A DNA stretch of 64,000 nt from Nocardia sp. NBC_01327 (lineage in GTDB: Bacteria > Actinomycetota > Actinomycetes > Mycobacteriales > Mycobacteriaceae): NCBI RefSeq assembly GCF_035958815.1, contig NZ_CP108383.1, positions 8,246,001-8,310,000 on the forward strand, read 5' to 3'. The notes under the pieces are model-generated. The model was not told where the DNA came from, ran no database searches, and saw nothing but the letters and a program-made list of their open reading frames with translations. Below are positions 52,454-61,079 of this stretch, one piece after another. The position numbers and the translations under genes are program-made. The stretch's first letter is position 1; each line of letters begins with the position of its first letter.

Positions 52454-53665
52454 TCAGACGCGAGTGCCGTCGAGACGCGCCGTCACATCGATGGTGCGGC
52501 GGGAAACATCCGCCACCTCGGCGCGCACCACGGAGGCCACCTGGATGGCGACCTGTTTGCGAATACCTGCGAGCTTGCCGAGCGCGGCGGCCCGCAGGCC
52601 CTTCGCCTTGAACTCGAGTTCGATGTCCTCGGCGGCGGGCGGCGCGGCGTCGATAATGATCAGCAGCGGATCGGCGGCACGAGCGGTGAGGGCCACGGGC
52701 ACCTGCACCTCGGCGCGATAGCGATTGGCCTGCAGCACATCCACGGTGATGTCGAGGCTCACCGGGATCATCAGATCGAAGGTCACCAGATCCTTGGTGT
52801 CGGCGCCGACCGGCTCCGGCTCCGAAAGCTCTGCGAGACTGGGCAATTCGGCGATGACGGGCTCGGGTTTCGGGGCCGCGGCGAGATGCGTCGACGCCAC
52901 GACCCTGGGTAGTCGCACCGTGCCGTGCACGGTCACCTGCGCCTTGTTGCCCGGCCCGGTGCGCAGCGGGCCGACCTCGATGGGTTTGCCCGCCAGCGAT
53001 TCGACCACCTCCCGCACCCGGTCGACGGTCACGATGCGCTCGAAGAAACGATGCCCGAATTCGTCGTAGCCGATCCATTCGTGGGTCGGCCGGCCGCGAT
53101 ACGGCGATCTACTGCTGTTGAGGATGGCTTCCACATCGAAGGTGCGGCCGCGCTGCGCATCCGGATCGTCGAGAATGCCGTTGATCCGATTGGCGACCTC
53201 ACGCTGCACCAGCTTGGCAATGGGGTCCAGCAGCAGTTCCCAGGCCGCGCCGATGGCCTGCGCACGCATGACGAAACTGACATCGCGGCTGGTGACCGGC
53301 GGAATATCGATGACGATGAGCAGTGGATCCGCGGTGCGGGCGTGCAGCTTCAGATCGATGTCGACCACCGCCTCCAGGCGCAGCCGCTGGCCGCCGAGGG
53401 TGACGTCCACCCGGAGTTTCACCGGCAGCGCCACATCGAAGTGCACGTGCGGGCCGCGGCGAATGACGGTGGGTTTCCCGACGCTGCCCTTGGCTACGAA
53501 GCGCGCCAGACCGGCGGGCCCGATGGAGAACGGGCCGATGGTGATACCGCGACCGGCGATACCGGAAACCGCCGCTTCGATCCGGGATTCCGTTACCGCC
53601 GCCGCTACGAAACGTTCGCCGAATTCGGCGTAATCGATCCACATCGGTTCGTCGGACGGCGTCAT
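52454..53665 (-). CDS. Protein with internally duplicated domain, function unknown
   Basis: About 403 aa made of two homologous halves. Half 1 (~7-165) starts MWIDYAEFGERFVAAAVTESR and half 2 (~185-400) starts HEWIGYDEFGHRFFERIVTVDR. Each continues with an AG(R/K)-I-x-(I/V)GP-x2-(I/T)GP block, a central V-x4-V-beta region, and ends DPLLIVID/DPLLIIID followed by a conserved PP. Half 2 has an insert of ~45 residues. No signal peptide or membrane helix; no catalytic motif. The start is ATG 53665 or 53644; neither has a strong ribosome site. Reminiscent of lipid-binding tandem folds, but that is speculation. Confidence 0.7.
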   Translation of the reverse strand: MTPSDEPMWIDYAEFGERFVAAAVTESRIEAAVSGIAGRGITIGPFSIGPAGLARFVAKGSVGKPTVIRRGPHVHFDVALPVKLRVDVTLGGQRLRLEAVVDIDLKLHARTADPLLIVIDIPPVTSRDVSFVMRAQAIGAAWELLLDPIAKLVQREVANRINGILDDPDAQRGRTFDVEAILNSSRSPYRGRPTHEWIGYDEFGHRFFERIVTVDRVREVVESLAGKPIEVGPLRTGPGNKAQVTVHGTVRLPRVVASTHLAAAPKPEPVIAELPSLAELSEPEPVGADTKDLVTFDLMIPVSLDITVDVLQANRYRAEVQVPVALTARAADPLLIIIDAAPPAAEDIELEFKAKGLRAAALGKLAGIRKQVAIQVASVVRAEVADVSRRTIDVTARLDGTRV

Positions 53666-53825
53666 CCAGCTACTTTCGTCGGGCGGGGATCCCTGCCCTG
53701 CCGATGAGGGGGCAGCAGGGCAGGGATCAATCGGCGACGCTGCCGGGCGCCACCGAGAACCATGGTAGGCGGAAGTACCAGCAAGTCCCACCCTCCCGCG
53801 CCAGCTTTTCAATAATGTGGAACTG

Positions 53826-54518
53826 CTATGTTCCCAATATGCCGTACCCGACCACGCCGGGTACGTCGGCCGGGCGGAATCGATGAATGCTGATTCGGCC
53901 GAATTCATTGCCTCCCACCGTGGTCAGCGTGCCTGCCACAGCGGCGATCACAATATTCGTGTGCTGGCCGAACACACTTCCGGGCGCGTACATCACCACA
54001 TCACCCGGATGTGGCTGATATCCCGGCTCCTGGAAACGGTGCTGTTCGCGGTAGAACTGCTCCAGGGTGGCGACGCCCGGAATTCGCCAGGACCCGGAAT
54101 TCGGATTCTCCAGCGGCTGCCCGGCGTCCCGCATCACCCAGCTCACGAAGTCCGCGCACCACGCCTCCCTGATGCCTTCGGAGTAAGTCGTGCCATCGTG
54201 CTGCTGCCCGTATTCGCGCTTCGCCACATCCAGGACACGCAGCTGGAAGTCGTCGAGACCGGTGCGGTCGATCGCCGGGAATTCCTGTAGCCGCTGTCCC
54301 GCCAGCGCGCGGTCGTTCGAATGTGCTTGCCACCAGCGGACTCCCACCACACCGCCGGTCGCCAGCACCGCGAGCACCACGACCAGAACCAGCCACCGCA
54401 CCCTCCCCCGGCCGCTGCGACCCTCTCGTCCGCCCTGCTCCTCGCGTCCGCCCTGCCGCTCGCGTCCGCCCTGCCCCTCGTCTTCCTCGTGCAGCGCTTC
54501 TTCGCCGTGCAACGTCAT
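53826..54518 (-). CDS. Membrane-anchored CHAP-domain amidase/peptidase
   Basis: 230 aa. A cytoplasmic N-terminal tail of ~40 residues rich in Glu/Gly/Arg repeats (GQGGRERQGGREEQGGREG), one membrane helix ~42-62, then an extracellular CHAP domain with catalytic Cys in EAWCADFVSWVMRDAG (~121) and His in FGQHTNIVIAAV (~188), then VGGNEFGRISIHRF. Likely peptidoglycan amidase or endopeptidase. The ATG at 54518 is set by GGAGG six bases upstream; the longer frame is rejected. Confidence 0.87.
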   Translation of the reverse strand: MTLHGEEALHEEDEGQGGRERQGGREEQGGREGRSGRGRVRWLVLVVVLAVLATGGVVGVRWWQAHSNDRALAGQRLQEFPAIDRTGLDDFQLRVLDVAKREYGQQHDGTTYSEGIREAWCADFVSWVMRDAGQPLENPNSGSWRIPGVATLEQFYREQHRFQEPGYQPHPGDVVMYAPGSVFGQHTNIVIAAVAGTLTTVGGNEFGRISIHRFRPADVPGVVGYGILGT

Positions 54519-54810
54519 ACGGATCCTCCCCAGCATCCCGGCCGGTATTCGGCCACTACGTATTCGACGTCCCGCGATGATCACCGGTTCCCATCTCCAC
54601 AGGATCTCCACGAAATCCGCACGCCGCCCCCGTCCGCGCGCCGCAGGCGCCGACCGCGGGTGGTGCCGCAATGAGCGCGGGTCGGCAACCCACCGAGCCG
54701 GGCCGCACGGCAATCAGCGGGAGCCACCCGACTGCGGCACCGATAACCGTCCGGTTCGCCGATGCCACAGGGTTCCGAGATGGTGACGCCCAAGGCGTTT
54801 CAGCTGCGGG

Positions 54811-57800
54811 TCATTCGGAGGGGCCGGGGACGCGGCAGGACTGGCTCAGCGAGACCTCGCGGACCTGGTGGGTGCGCACCGGAGCCCGGGTGGGGGCATC
54901 ACGTTCGTCGAGCAGGGCGAGGTCCAGGGCGATGCGCTCGCGGAGCCGGGCCGCGGCCGTGCGGTGTGCGGCAGCACGTTCCGGGTCGCCGAGGAATTCG
55001 GCCAGTGCGGCCAGGGTGAGATCCATCGGTCCCAGCACGGTGGCGCCGCTCTCCAGGCCGGCGATCGTGCCCGCGTACGGCAGCAACTGGTCGTACAGCT
55101 CGTGCGCCCAGTCCCGGTCCGCGAGGCCGACGGCCAGGCGGGCCCGCACCGAGGTGAAGGTGGTCCAGAACTGCGGGGCCAGCGGCGGAGATTCGCGGAG
55201 CACGCTCCGGGCCTCCTCCTCCCGGCCGGAGTGCAGCAGGGCGAGCGCGTAACCGTAGACGAACAGCTCGGGTTTGATCGCCGCCCGCTCACGTAGCTCG
55301 TCGACGAACTCGGACATGTCGTCGCGCGCCCACGCCAGTGAGATGGCAATGCCGATGTGCAGGGCATTGGGCTCACGGGACGGTTCGGCCGCACCCTCGG
55401 CCGAATGCGCCACGATCTCGTCGGCGGCCGCCGGTTCGACGGCGAGCATGAGCGCCACGCCTTCGGTATTGCCGCGCAAGAGTTCCAGCACCATATCGAA
55501 GGGTGCGAGGGCGTCGAGCAGATGCCGGAGCTGGCCGTCGGTGGCGTATTCGCCCGCACTGCGGGCATGTTCGGCGGCGGCGACCAGGTCGGCATCGGCG
55601 AGGGTGGCGCGGAAGAGCAGATAGTGCGCGAGCGCGCGGAACTCGGTGAGCTCGGCATCGGTCGCGATGCGCAGCATGCGGGTCGCATGGCGTTTGAGAT
55701 CGTCGGCGCGCAGAAATCCCTTGCGCGCGAAGGCCGCGAACGCCTGCGCGTTCAGCACCGTGCAGAGCAGTTCCGGATCGGCGCTGGGCGCGGCCAGCGC
55801 ACTGGCCGCCGCGGCGGCGGCACCGGTGGCCGCCAGATCGTCGAGCGCCCGGTCGAAAACCGTATTGACCTGGACGCGAATGCGTGTGGACACCGGCAGG
55901 TGCGGATCCGCCAGCGCACTGCGCAGCGGTTCCCGGATCCGGGGATCCGGCGTATGCCAATCGTGCACCGACCAGATCAGCGGTGTCGGCCAGCACGTCG
56001 CGGCACGGGCCAGAAACTCTGTGCCACCGAGTGATTCGGCAAGATCCAGTGCCTGCTCCCGGGCAGCGCGAGCGGCGATGTGCTGCCCGTCGTAGGCGAG
56101 CGCCGTCACCAGCTCACAGCGCGCCTCCAGCAGCGCCACCCGATCGCCCCGAGCGGCCGTGTCCGCGCCATGGCCCGCCATATCGTGCAGCGCCAGCACC
56201 GAACGCCACCGCCGCACCGCATCGGCCCGCATCCGCCGCTCAACACATCGCCGCGCCGCCGCCCGCACGAATACCAGTGCACGCGCGGCAGTTTCGGCAT
56301 TCGCCCCGAGCGAGGCATGGTGGGCGAGCGCGTCGATATCCGCCACCGGCGACGCCTGCGCGGCCGCGGGCGACGCATGAACGAGCGCATCGATCGCCGT
56401 ACGAGCGGCCGCCGGTCGCGAACTACCGGCCGCACCGGCATAAATAGCATTGCCGGACAGCGCTATTCGCGCAGCATCGCCCTCCCCCGGTGTCTCCAGC
56501 GCGGCATTCAGCGCCTCGATGACGTTGCTGGACAACGACTCCGAGGGAGCCGACCCCTCAGCCGATTCGCCCACCACACCCGCGAACGCCTCGACCACAT
56601 CCCCGGGCGAGAACCCACGCCCGCCCGATATTCCCACGACATCGGCAAGCGCCTCGATCACATCCCCCGACACCGACCCGCGATCACCCGATTCGCCCGG
56701 CGAACCGGCAAAAGCATTGCCGGAGACGGACGCCGCGATCGTCGCCGAATCCGCGCGGCCATCGATCGACGGCCCTCGCCTGCCGGGCACCGCCCCGGAA
56801 TCGGCCCGCGGATCATCCCCGTCACCGGAAGGCACAGCGATGACCTTCGGCACCGCCGCCGAGCGGGCACGACCGTCGATCGGCAGGCCTCCCCTACCAG
56901 GCGCTACTCCGGAAACCGCCTGCGGATCATCCCCATCGACCGAAGGTGCCGCGATTGCTTTCGACACGGCCGCCGAGTGAGCGAGGGCGTCTATGGCGGT
57001 GACGGCGGGTGGGGTGGGGGTGTGCGAACAGAGGAGTTCGAAGGCGGCCCAGTGCATTCGGGCGCGGCGCAGGACCGGGATGTCGTAGTAGACGGTTTCG
57101 CGGACCAGGGCGTGGTCGAAGGCGATGCGGCCGCTGCGTTCGGTGCGCAGCAGGCGGGCCGATTCGGCGCCGGCGATCAGGTCGATGACGGTGTCGGGAG
57201 TGTGACCGGCGGAGGCGGCGAGGGTATTGACGTCGCTGTGCTCGCCCCAGACCGACATGTGCCGGAGCAGTTCGGTCACCTCGTCCGGCAGTTGCGCGAT
57301 GCGACGGCCGAGCAGATCGCGCACGCTGTCCGGCAGGCCGTCGGTGCTGCCCTGTCCGGCAACAAGTTTCGCGAGCTCGCGGACGAACAGCGGATTGCCG
57401 CCGGTGCGGCGGCGCAGCAGTTCCACGGTGCGGTCGTCCAGGGTGGTGAGCCCCGCGGCGACCGCGGCCCGCCGCGTCCCGGCCAGATCGAGGCCGTCGA
57501 GTTCGATGCGATCGGCGGTGAACAGCGCCAGCGCCGCGGCGGTATCCCGCACTCCCGGACCGGCTTCGGTGCCGCGCAGGGTGGCCACGATGAGAATGGG
57601 CCGGTCCCGCAGCCAGTTCACCACCTGCCGCAGCACCTGCAGGGTCGCGGTATCCGCGCCGTGCACATCCTCGAGCACAATGGCGACGGGTCCGGTGGCC
57701 GCGCGTTCCCGGCAGGACCGCACCACCCGCCGCGCCAGCGTGAAAGCATCGGCGGCGGTATAGCTTTCGGGATCGGCGGCATCGAGCCCGGTGAGCACCT

Positions 57801-58869
57801 CGGACCAGGCCCAGGCGGGCGGTGCGCCCTCCACCTCGGGACAGCGCCCGAAGACGGTGGTCCAGGATTGCCCGGCCAGCTGCGTGACAATGGTGGCGGC
57901 GAGGGTGGTCTTGCCCGCTCCGGCCTCACCGGAGAGCCAGACCAGCCGCACCTGTCCGGCGGCGGCCGATTCGGCGGCGGCCAGCAGTCCGGCCCGCTGC
58001 TGGGCATATCCGCTGTCCCGCATCGGATCCTGCGGCAGCCTTGCATCCGGTTCGGTCGCCCGCACCGTGATCGGGGGCGCCGGCGCATCGGTTTCCACCG
58101 AGTGCGTGAGGATGGCGGTCTCCAGATCACGCAGTCCCGGACCGGGATCCACGCCGAACTCCAGGGTGAGGAATTCGCGACTGTGCCGCACCGTGGCCAG
58201 CGCGTCCAGCGATTGCCCGAGCCGGTACTGCGCGAGCGCCAGTAGTCGCGCGCATTCTTCGCGCCCCGGAAACTCCTCGAAGATGGGCCGCAGCGCCAGC
58301 ACCACCTCGGCGGGCCGGTTCATTTCCAGCGCGGCCTGCGCCCGCAGTTCGGCGGCGGTCAGCCGCAGCGCGGCGAGGCGGGCGGTTTCCTGTGCGGCCC
58401 AGGTCATTCCCGCGAAGGATTCGAAGGCTCCGCCGTGCCAGCAGCCCAGCGCCGCGTCCAGAACGCGGACCTGCTCGCGCGGATCCGGCCGTCCGGCCGG
58501 ATCGCGCATGGCCGATTCATGTCCGTGCAGCAGCTGTTCGAAGTGCCACGAATCCACCTGCTCCGGTTCCAGATTCAGTGCGTAGCCGTGGGATTCGGAG
58601 ACGATGATGCGCGACTGCCCGCGCCGCGGCCGGTCGGGTTCGAAGACCCGGCGCAGATTGTGGATATAGACCTGCAGGGCGGCAACGGCTTTGGTGGGCG
58701 GATCGCCGCTCCAGAGATCGTCGATGAGCCGGTCGGTGGGCACCACCCGGCCACCCGCCGCGACCAGCCTGCCCAGCACCGCGCACTGCATGGGCGCCCC
58801 TGGCGGCACCCGCTGGTCGTCGATGCTGATGTGCAATGGACCCAGCACACCGATTCGCGTGACCGCCAT
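54811..58869 (-). CDS. Large SARP/AfsR-type regulator with AAA and TPR-like regions
   Basis: 1352 aa. OmpR-type winged helix ~1-100 (TRIGVLGPLHISIDD, TDRLIDDLWSGDPP, NLRRVFEP), BTAD ~105-250, AAA/STAND ATPase with Walker A GEAGAGKTT (~318) and Walker B VAIVLEDVHGAD (~398), winged-helix/arm region to ~625. A Gly/Ala/Ser/Asp-rich repetitive insert ~631-843 is flanked by AIDALAH-like copies; a helical TPR-like C-terminal region runs from 844. ATG 58869; the open upstream frame overlaps the divergent gene. No obvious target cluster except the neighbouring genes; the NRPS is 33 kb away. Confidence 0.87.
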   Translation of the reverse strand: MAVTRIGVLGPLHISIDDQRVPPGAPMQCAVLGRLVAAGGRVVPTDRLIDDLWSGDPPTKAVAALQVYIHNLRRVFEPDRPRRGQSRIIVSESHGYALNLEPEQVDSWHFEQLLHGHESAMRDPAGRPDPREQVRVLDAALGCWHGGAFESFAGMTWAAQETARLAALRLTAAELRAQAALEMNRPAEVVLALRPIFEEFPGREECARLLALAQYRLGQSLDALATVRHSREFLTLEFGVDPGPGLRDLETAILTHSVETDAPAPPITVRATEPDARLPQDPMRDSGYAQQRAGLLAAAESAAAGQVRLVWLSGEAGAGKTTLAATIVTQLAGQSWTTVFGRCPEVEGAPPAWAWSEVLTGLDAADPESYTAADAFTLARRVVRSCRERAATGPVAIVLEDVHGADTATLQVLRQVVNWLRDRPILIVATLRGTEAGPGVRDTAAALALFTADRIELDGLDLAGTRRAAVAAGLTTLDDRTVELLRRRTGGNPLFVRELAKLVAGQGSTDGLPDSVRDLLGRRIAQLPDEVTELLRHMSVWGEHSDVNTLAASAGHTPDTVIDLIAGAESARLLRTERSGRIAFDHALVRETVYYDIPVLRRARMHWAAFELLCSHTPTPPAVTAIDALAHSAAVSKAIAAPSVDGDDPQAVSGVAPGRGGLPIDGRARSAAVPKVIAVPSGDGDDPRADSGAVPGRRGPSIDGRADSATIAASVSGNAFAGSPGESGDRGSVSGDVIEALADVVGISGGRGFSPGDVVEAFAGVVGESAEGSAPSESLSSNVIEALNAALETPGEGDAARIALSGNAIYAGAAGSSRPAAARTAIDALVHASPAAAQASPVADIDALAHHASLGANAETAARALVFVRAAARRCVERRMRADAVRRWRSVLALHDMAGHGADTAARGDRVALLEARCELVTALAYDGQHIAARAAREQALDLAESLGGTEFLARAATCWPTPLIWSVHDWHTPDPRIREPLRSALADPHLPVSTRIRVQVNTVFDRALDDLAATGAAAAAASALAAPSADPELLCTVLNAQAFAAFARKGFLRADDLKRHATRMLRIATDAELTEFRALAHYLLFRATLADADLVAAAEHARSAGEYATDGQLRHLLDALAPFDMVLELLRGNTEGVALMLAVEPAAADEIVAHSAEGAAEPSREPNALHIGIAISLAWARDDMSEFVDELRERAAIKPELFVYGYALALLHSGREEEARSVLRESPPLAPQFWTTFTSVRARLAVGLADRDWAHELYDQLLPYAGTIAGLESGATVLGPMDLTLAALAEFLGDPERAAAHRTAAARLRERIALDLALLDERDAPTRAPVRTHQVREVSLSQSCRVPGPSE

Positions 58870-59016
58870 CGAGCCGAGCCACCCCCAATACCCACTACGA
58901 AATAAAACAAACCGAGTGTCCAATATGGCAGAAATTCTGCGGTAACACCCAGTCTTGTGATCCGGCTTAACTCGATACGAAGTGGATCCGAAGAGTTGTA
59001 CCGCACACTGCCTAGG

Positions 59017-59496
59017 GTGTCCGACCCCTCCCGGCTTCCGCCCGCCGATCTCGCGGTGCTGCACAGCCTCCCGTATCCGGCGTGCCTGCATGACGGCGCC
59101 TATGACGTGGTGGCCGCGAACAGCGCCTTCGATCAGATCTTCCCGGGCACCGGACCCGGCGCGAACCTGCTGACCGCCATCATGCTCGAACCCATGTCCC
59201 GCTACCGGCTCGGCGACTGGGAGGCGGAGGCGCAGATCATGGTCTCCACCTTCCGGACCATGGCGCCGGACCTGATCAGCCCGGAGCGGCGTGAGGAGAT
59301 TCTCAATCTGTGCCGGCGCGCACCGGAATGGGATCGGCTGTGGCAGAACGAGGCCGCCCCGGACGAGCAGCGCGAGCGGACGCTGCTCATGCACGAGCCG
59401 GAGACGCGGGCCGAGATCCGGCTGCATGTGCAGACCTTCCACTTCCAGGCTCCGCGCCGGCCCTGGTCACTGCTGACCGTGGTGCCGTTCCACTGA
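59017..59496 (+). CDS. MmyB-like ligand-binding-domain protein without HTH
   Basis: 159-179 aa. Matches the MmyB-like regulator ligand-binding domain: LHSLPYPACLHDGAYDVVAANSAFDQIFPG, NLLTAIMLEPMSRYRLGDWEAEAQIMVSTFR, LCRRAPEWDRLWQ, and a C-terminal beta part ending SLLTVVPFH. The usual N-terminal XRE helix-turn-helix is absent; upstream codons to the possible GTG at 58957 do not encode one. GTG 59017 is given as the start, with low certainty. Divergent from the SARP gene over less than 150 bp, which suggests functional coupling. Fatty-acid-type ligand by analogy only. Confidence 0.65.
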   Translation: MSDPSRLPPADLAVLHSLPYPACLHDGAYDVVAANSAFDQIFPGTGPGANLLTAIMLEPMSRYRLGDWEAEAQIMVSTFRTMAPDLISPERREEILNLCRRAPEWDRLWQNEAAPDEQRERTLLMHEPETRAEIRLHVQTFHFQAPRRPWSLLTVVPFH

Positions 59497-59503
59497 GCCG
59501 GGC

Positions 59504-60025
59504 TCAGGCCTGCGCGGCCGGCTCTTCGAACCAGCCGTCCTCGGGTTCGGCGAATCCGTGATAGACGAGCGGAATGCGCCGATCCACCCCGAAATGCCGG
59601 TAGACGGCGAGCATGGCGGTGCGCACGGCCCGATCGTGGAAGTCATCGATGCGCCGCACCCCGAGATCGTGTTCGGGTAGCAGCGCCAGCCGCAGCATTT
59701 CCGCGGGATCGTCGATATCCAGGCCCATCGGGGCGGGATCGGCGATGAAGTGATCGTGCAGTACCGCGCGCGCCCGGCCCGGATCGTGCACACCGGGCCC
59801 GAAGGCCCGGAATCGGGTGCGGACGGCGGGCGAGCAATGCACCTGCAGCCAGTCCACGAGGACGGCATTGCGGCGGGGAATGCGGCCGGTGAGCGGCGTC
59901 TGCTCGAGCAGATGCAGCATGCTGCCGCCGTGGACGCGCGGATCGGGAACGAGGAACAGGGTGAGCGCGGGAGAACCGGACAGCCTGTCCGAGAGATAGA
60001 CCTTGGTGGTCATGGGGTCGGGCAT
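59504..60025 (-). CDS. Hypothetical 173-aa protein
   Basis: Soluble protein with no signal peptide. It contains TKVYLSDRLSGSPALTLFLVPDPRVHGGSMLHLLEQTPL and a Leu/His/Asp-rich middle (LHDHFIADPAPMGLDIDDPAEMLRLALLPEHDLGVRRIDDFH). I do not recognise the family. The ATG at 60025 is supported by AAGGAG six bases upstream. Convergent with the MmyB-like gene, 7 bp between stops. Two strong hairpins lie in its upstream region. Confidence 0.75.
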   Translation of the reverse strand: MPDPMTTKVYLSDRLSGSPALTLFLVPDPRVHGGSMLHLLEQTPLTGRIPRRNAVLVDWLQVHCSPAVRTRFRAFGPGVHDPGRARAVLHDHFIADPAPMGLDIDDPAEMLRLALLPEHDLGVRRIDDFHDRAVRTAMLAVYRHFGVDRRIPLVYHGFAEPEDGWFEEPAAQA

Positions 60026-60084
60026 GCGTTTCTCCTTCGAGAAAGAGGGACCGCAACGCCGAGAAGTATAGTCGCCCAGAGTTA

Positions 60085-60115
60085 ACCGGACTGGTCGGTT
60101 TCCGACCGGTCCGGT
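60085..60115. promoter_or_regulatory. Palindrome, candidate operator
   Basis: ACCGGACTGGTCGG (60085-60098) and CCGACCGGTCCGGT (60102-60115) are inverted repeats with one mismatch and a 3-nt spacer, 60 bp upstream of the ATG at 60025. The ACCGGTCGG core resembles TetR-family operators. Confidence 0.45.
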
Positions 60116-60118
60116 ACT

Positions 60119-60156
60119 TTTCCGGCGGCGCCGACACCCGTCGGCGCCGCCGGAAA
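60119..60156. terminator. Perfect 17-bp hairpin, probable terminator of the GNAT gene
   Basis: The arm starting TTTCCGGCGG (60119-60135) pairs without mismatch with the arm ending CCGCCGGAAA (60140-60156) over a 4-nt loop. It lies 7 bp past the GNAT stop (60164) on the minus strand. Confidence 0.7.
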
Positions 60157-60163
60157 CGATCGA

Positions 60164-60838
60164 TCAGGCGTCGATGAGCCGATTGCGCACCGGAAGCGCG
60201 CTGAACTGCCCCTCGATGGTGGCCCGGACAGTCGGCCACTCGTCCTCCAGGATCGAGTAGAAGGCCGTACTGCGGACCTCACCGTCCAGACCGCGCGAAT
60301 GCGCCCGTCTGACCCCGTCGCTGGTGGCGCCGAGTCTCTCGATTGCCAAGCGCGAGCGGTGATTTCGCACATCCGCCCGGAAGGTGATGCGCCGCACCCG
60401 CCAGGTCTCGAAGGCATGCTGCAGCAGCAGCATCTTGGACTCCAGATTGATGCCGGTGCCACGCGCCTCCGGCGACAACCAGGTATTGCCTATCTCGGCC
60501 GCGTCCGGCACTGCCATCAGGGCATCCCCCGGCGGCGATCCGTGCACCAGCGGCCACACCATCGGCCCCTGCCAGTAGTCGAATCGGGTGAACCGGGTCG
60601 AACCCAGTATCCGGCCACTGGCGACGGCGATGATGGCGAAGGCGAGCGAGGTTCCGGCGGCATGCCCGGATAGCGCTTGCGCCACATAGTCCAGCGCCTC
60701 GTCCACACCGTGTGGGACAGGCGTGAACGCGAAATCGTCCCGATTGCCCGCTGCTGCTTCCGATATACCCGAAGCATGGTGCGGTGCAAGGGGTTCCAGC
60801 CGTACCAGACGGCCGTTCAGAGAAAGGGGTACAGGCAC
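60164..60838 (-). CDS. GNAT-family N-acetyltransferase
   Basis: 224-aa acetyltransferase of the RimJ/RimL-like group: LNGRLVRLEPLAPHHASG (residues ~7-24), ILGSTRFTRFDYWQG, EIGNTWLSPEARGTGINLESKMLLLQHAF (acetyl-CoA binding, RGTG in place of Q/RxxGxG/A), RRITFRADVRNHRSRLAIERLGATSDGVRRAHSRGLDGEVRSTAFYSI. It would acetylate a protein N-terminus or small amine; substrate unknown. GTG start at 60838 with GAGGGAA upstream. Terminated by the 17-bp hairpin downstream. Confidence 0.85.
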   Translation of the reverse strand: MPVPLSLNGRLVRLEPLAPHHASGISEAAAGNRDDFAFTPVPHGVDEALDYVAQALSGHAAGTSLAFAIIAVASGRILGSTRFTRFDYWQGPMVWPLVHGSPPGDALMAVPDAAEIGNTWLSPEARGTGINLESKMLLLQHAFETWRVRRITFRADVRNHRSRLAIERLGATSDGVRRAHSRGLDGEVRSTAFYSILEDEWPTVRATIEGQFSALPVRNRLIDA

Positions 60839-61027
60839 GTTCCCTCGATCTTTCGGATACGGTCGGGGGCTCGCTCAGACAGTGCCGCACCGGCCGTGTG
60901 CTCCGGAAACGACGAATCAGCCTAGGCGCGCCAGTAGCAGCATCGAACAGTGCGATGAACGATAGCGGAACACGGGCGCACAACAAGGCAGGCGGCGCGC
61001 AAATTTACTTCGCCGCCACGCGTGTCG

Positions 61028-61056
61028 CGCCTACGGGATGTCGTGCCGCGTAGGCG
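61028..61056 (-). terminator. Hairpin after ychF
   Basis: CGCCTACG (61028-61035) pairs with CGTAGGCG (61049-61056), about 24 bp past the ychF stop. Confidence 0.55.
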
Positions 61057-61079
61057 GGTTCGTCAGATCAGGTAACGAT

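Noticed and set aside
56341..56975. Possible pair of frameshifts in the SARP regulator
   Set aside because: Flanking domains are in one frame and the insert itself shows protein-level repeats, so expansion explains it better.
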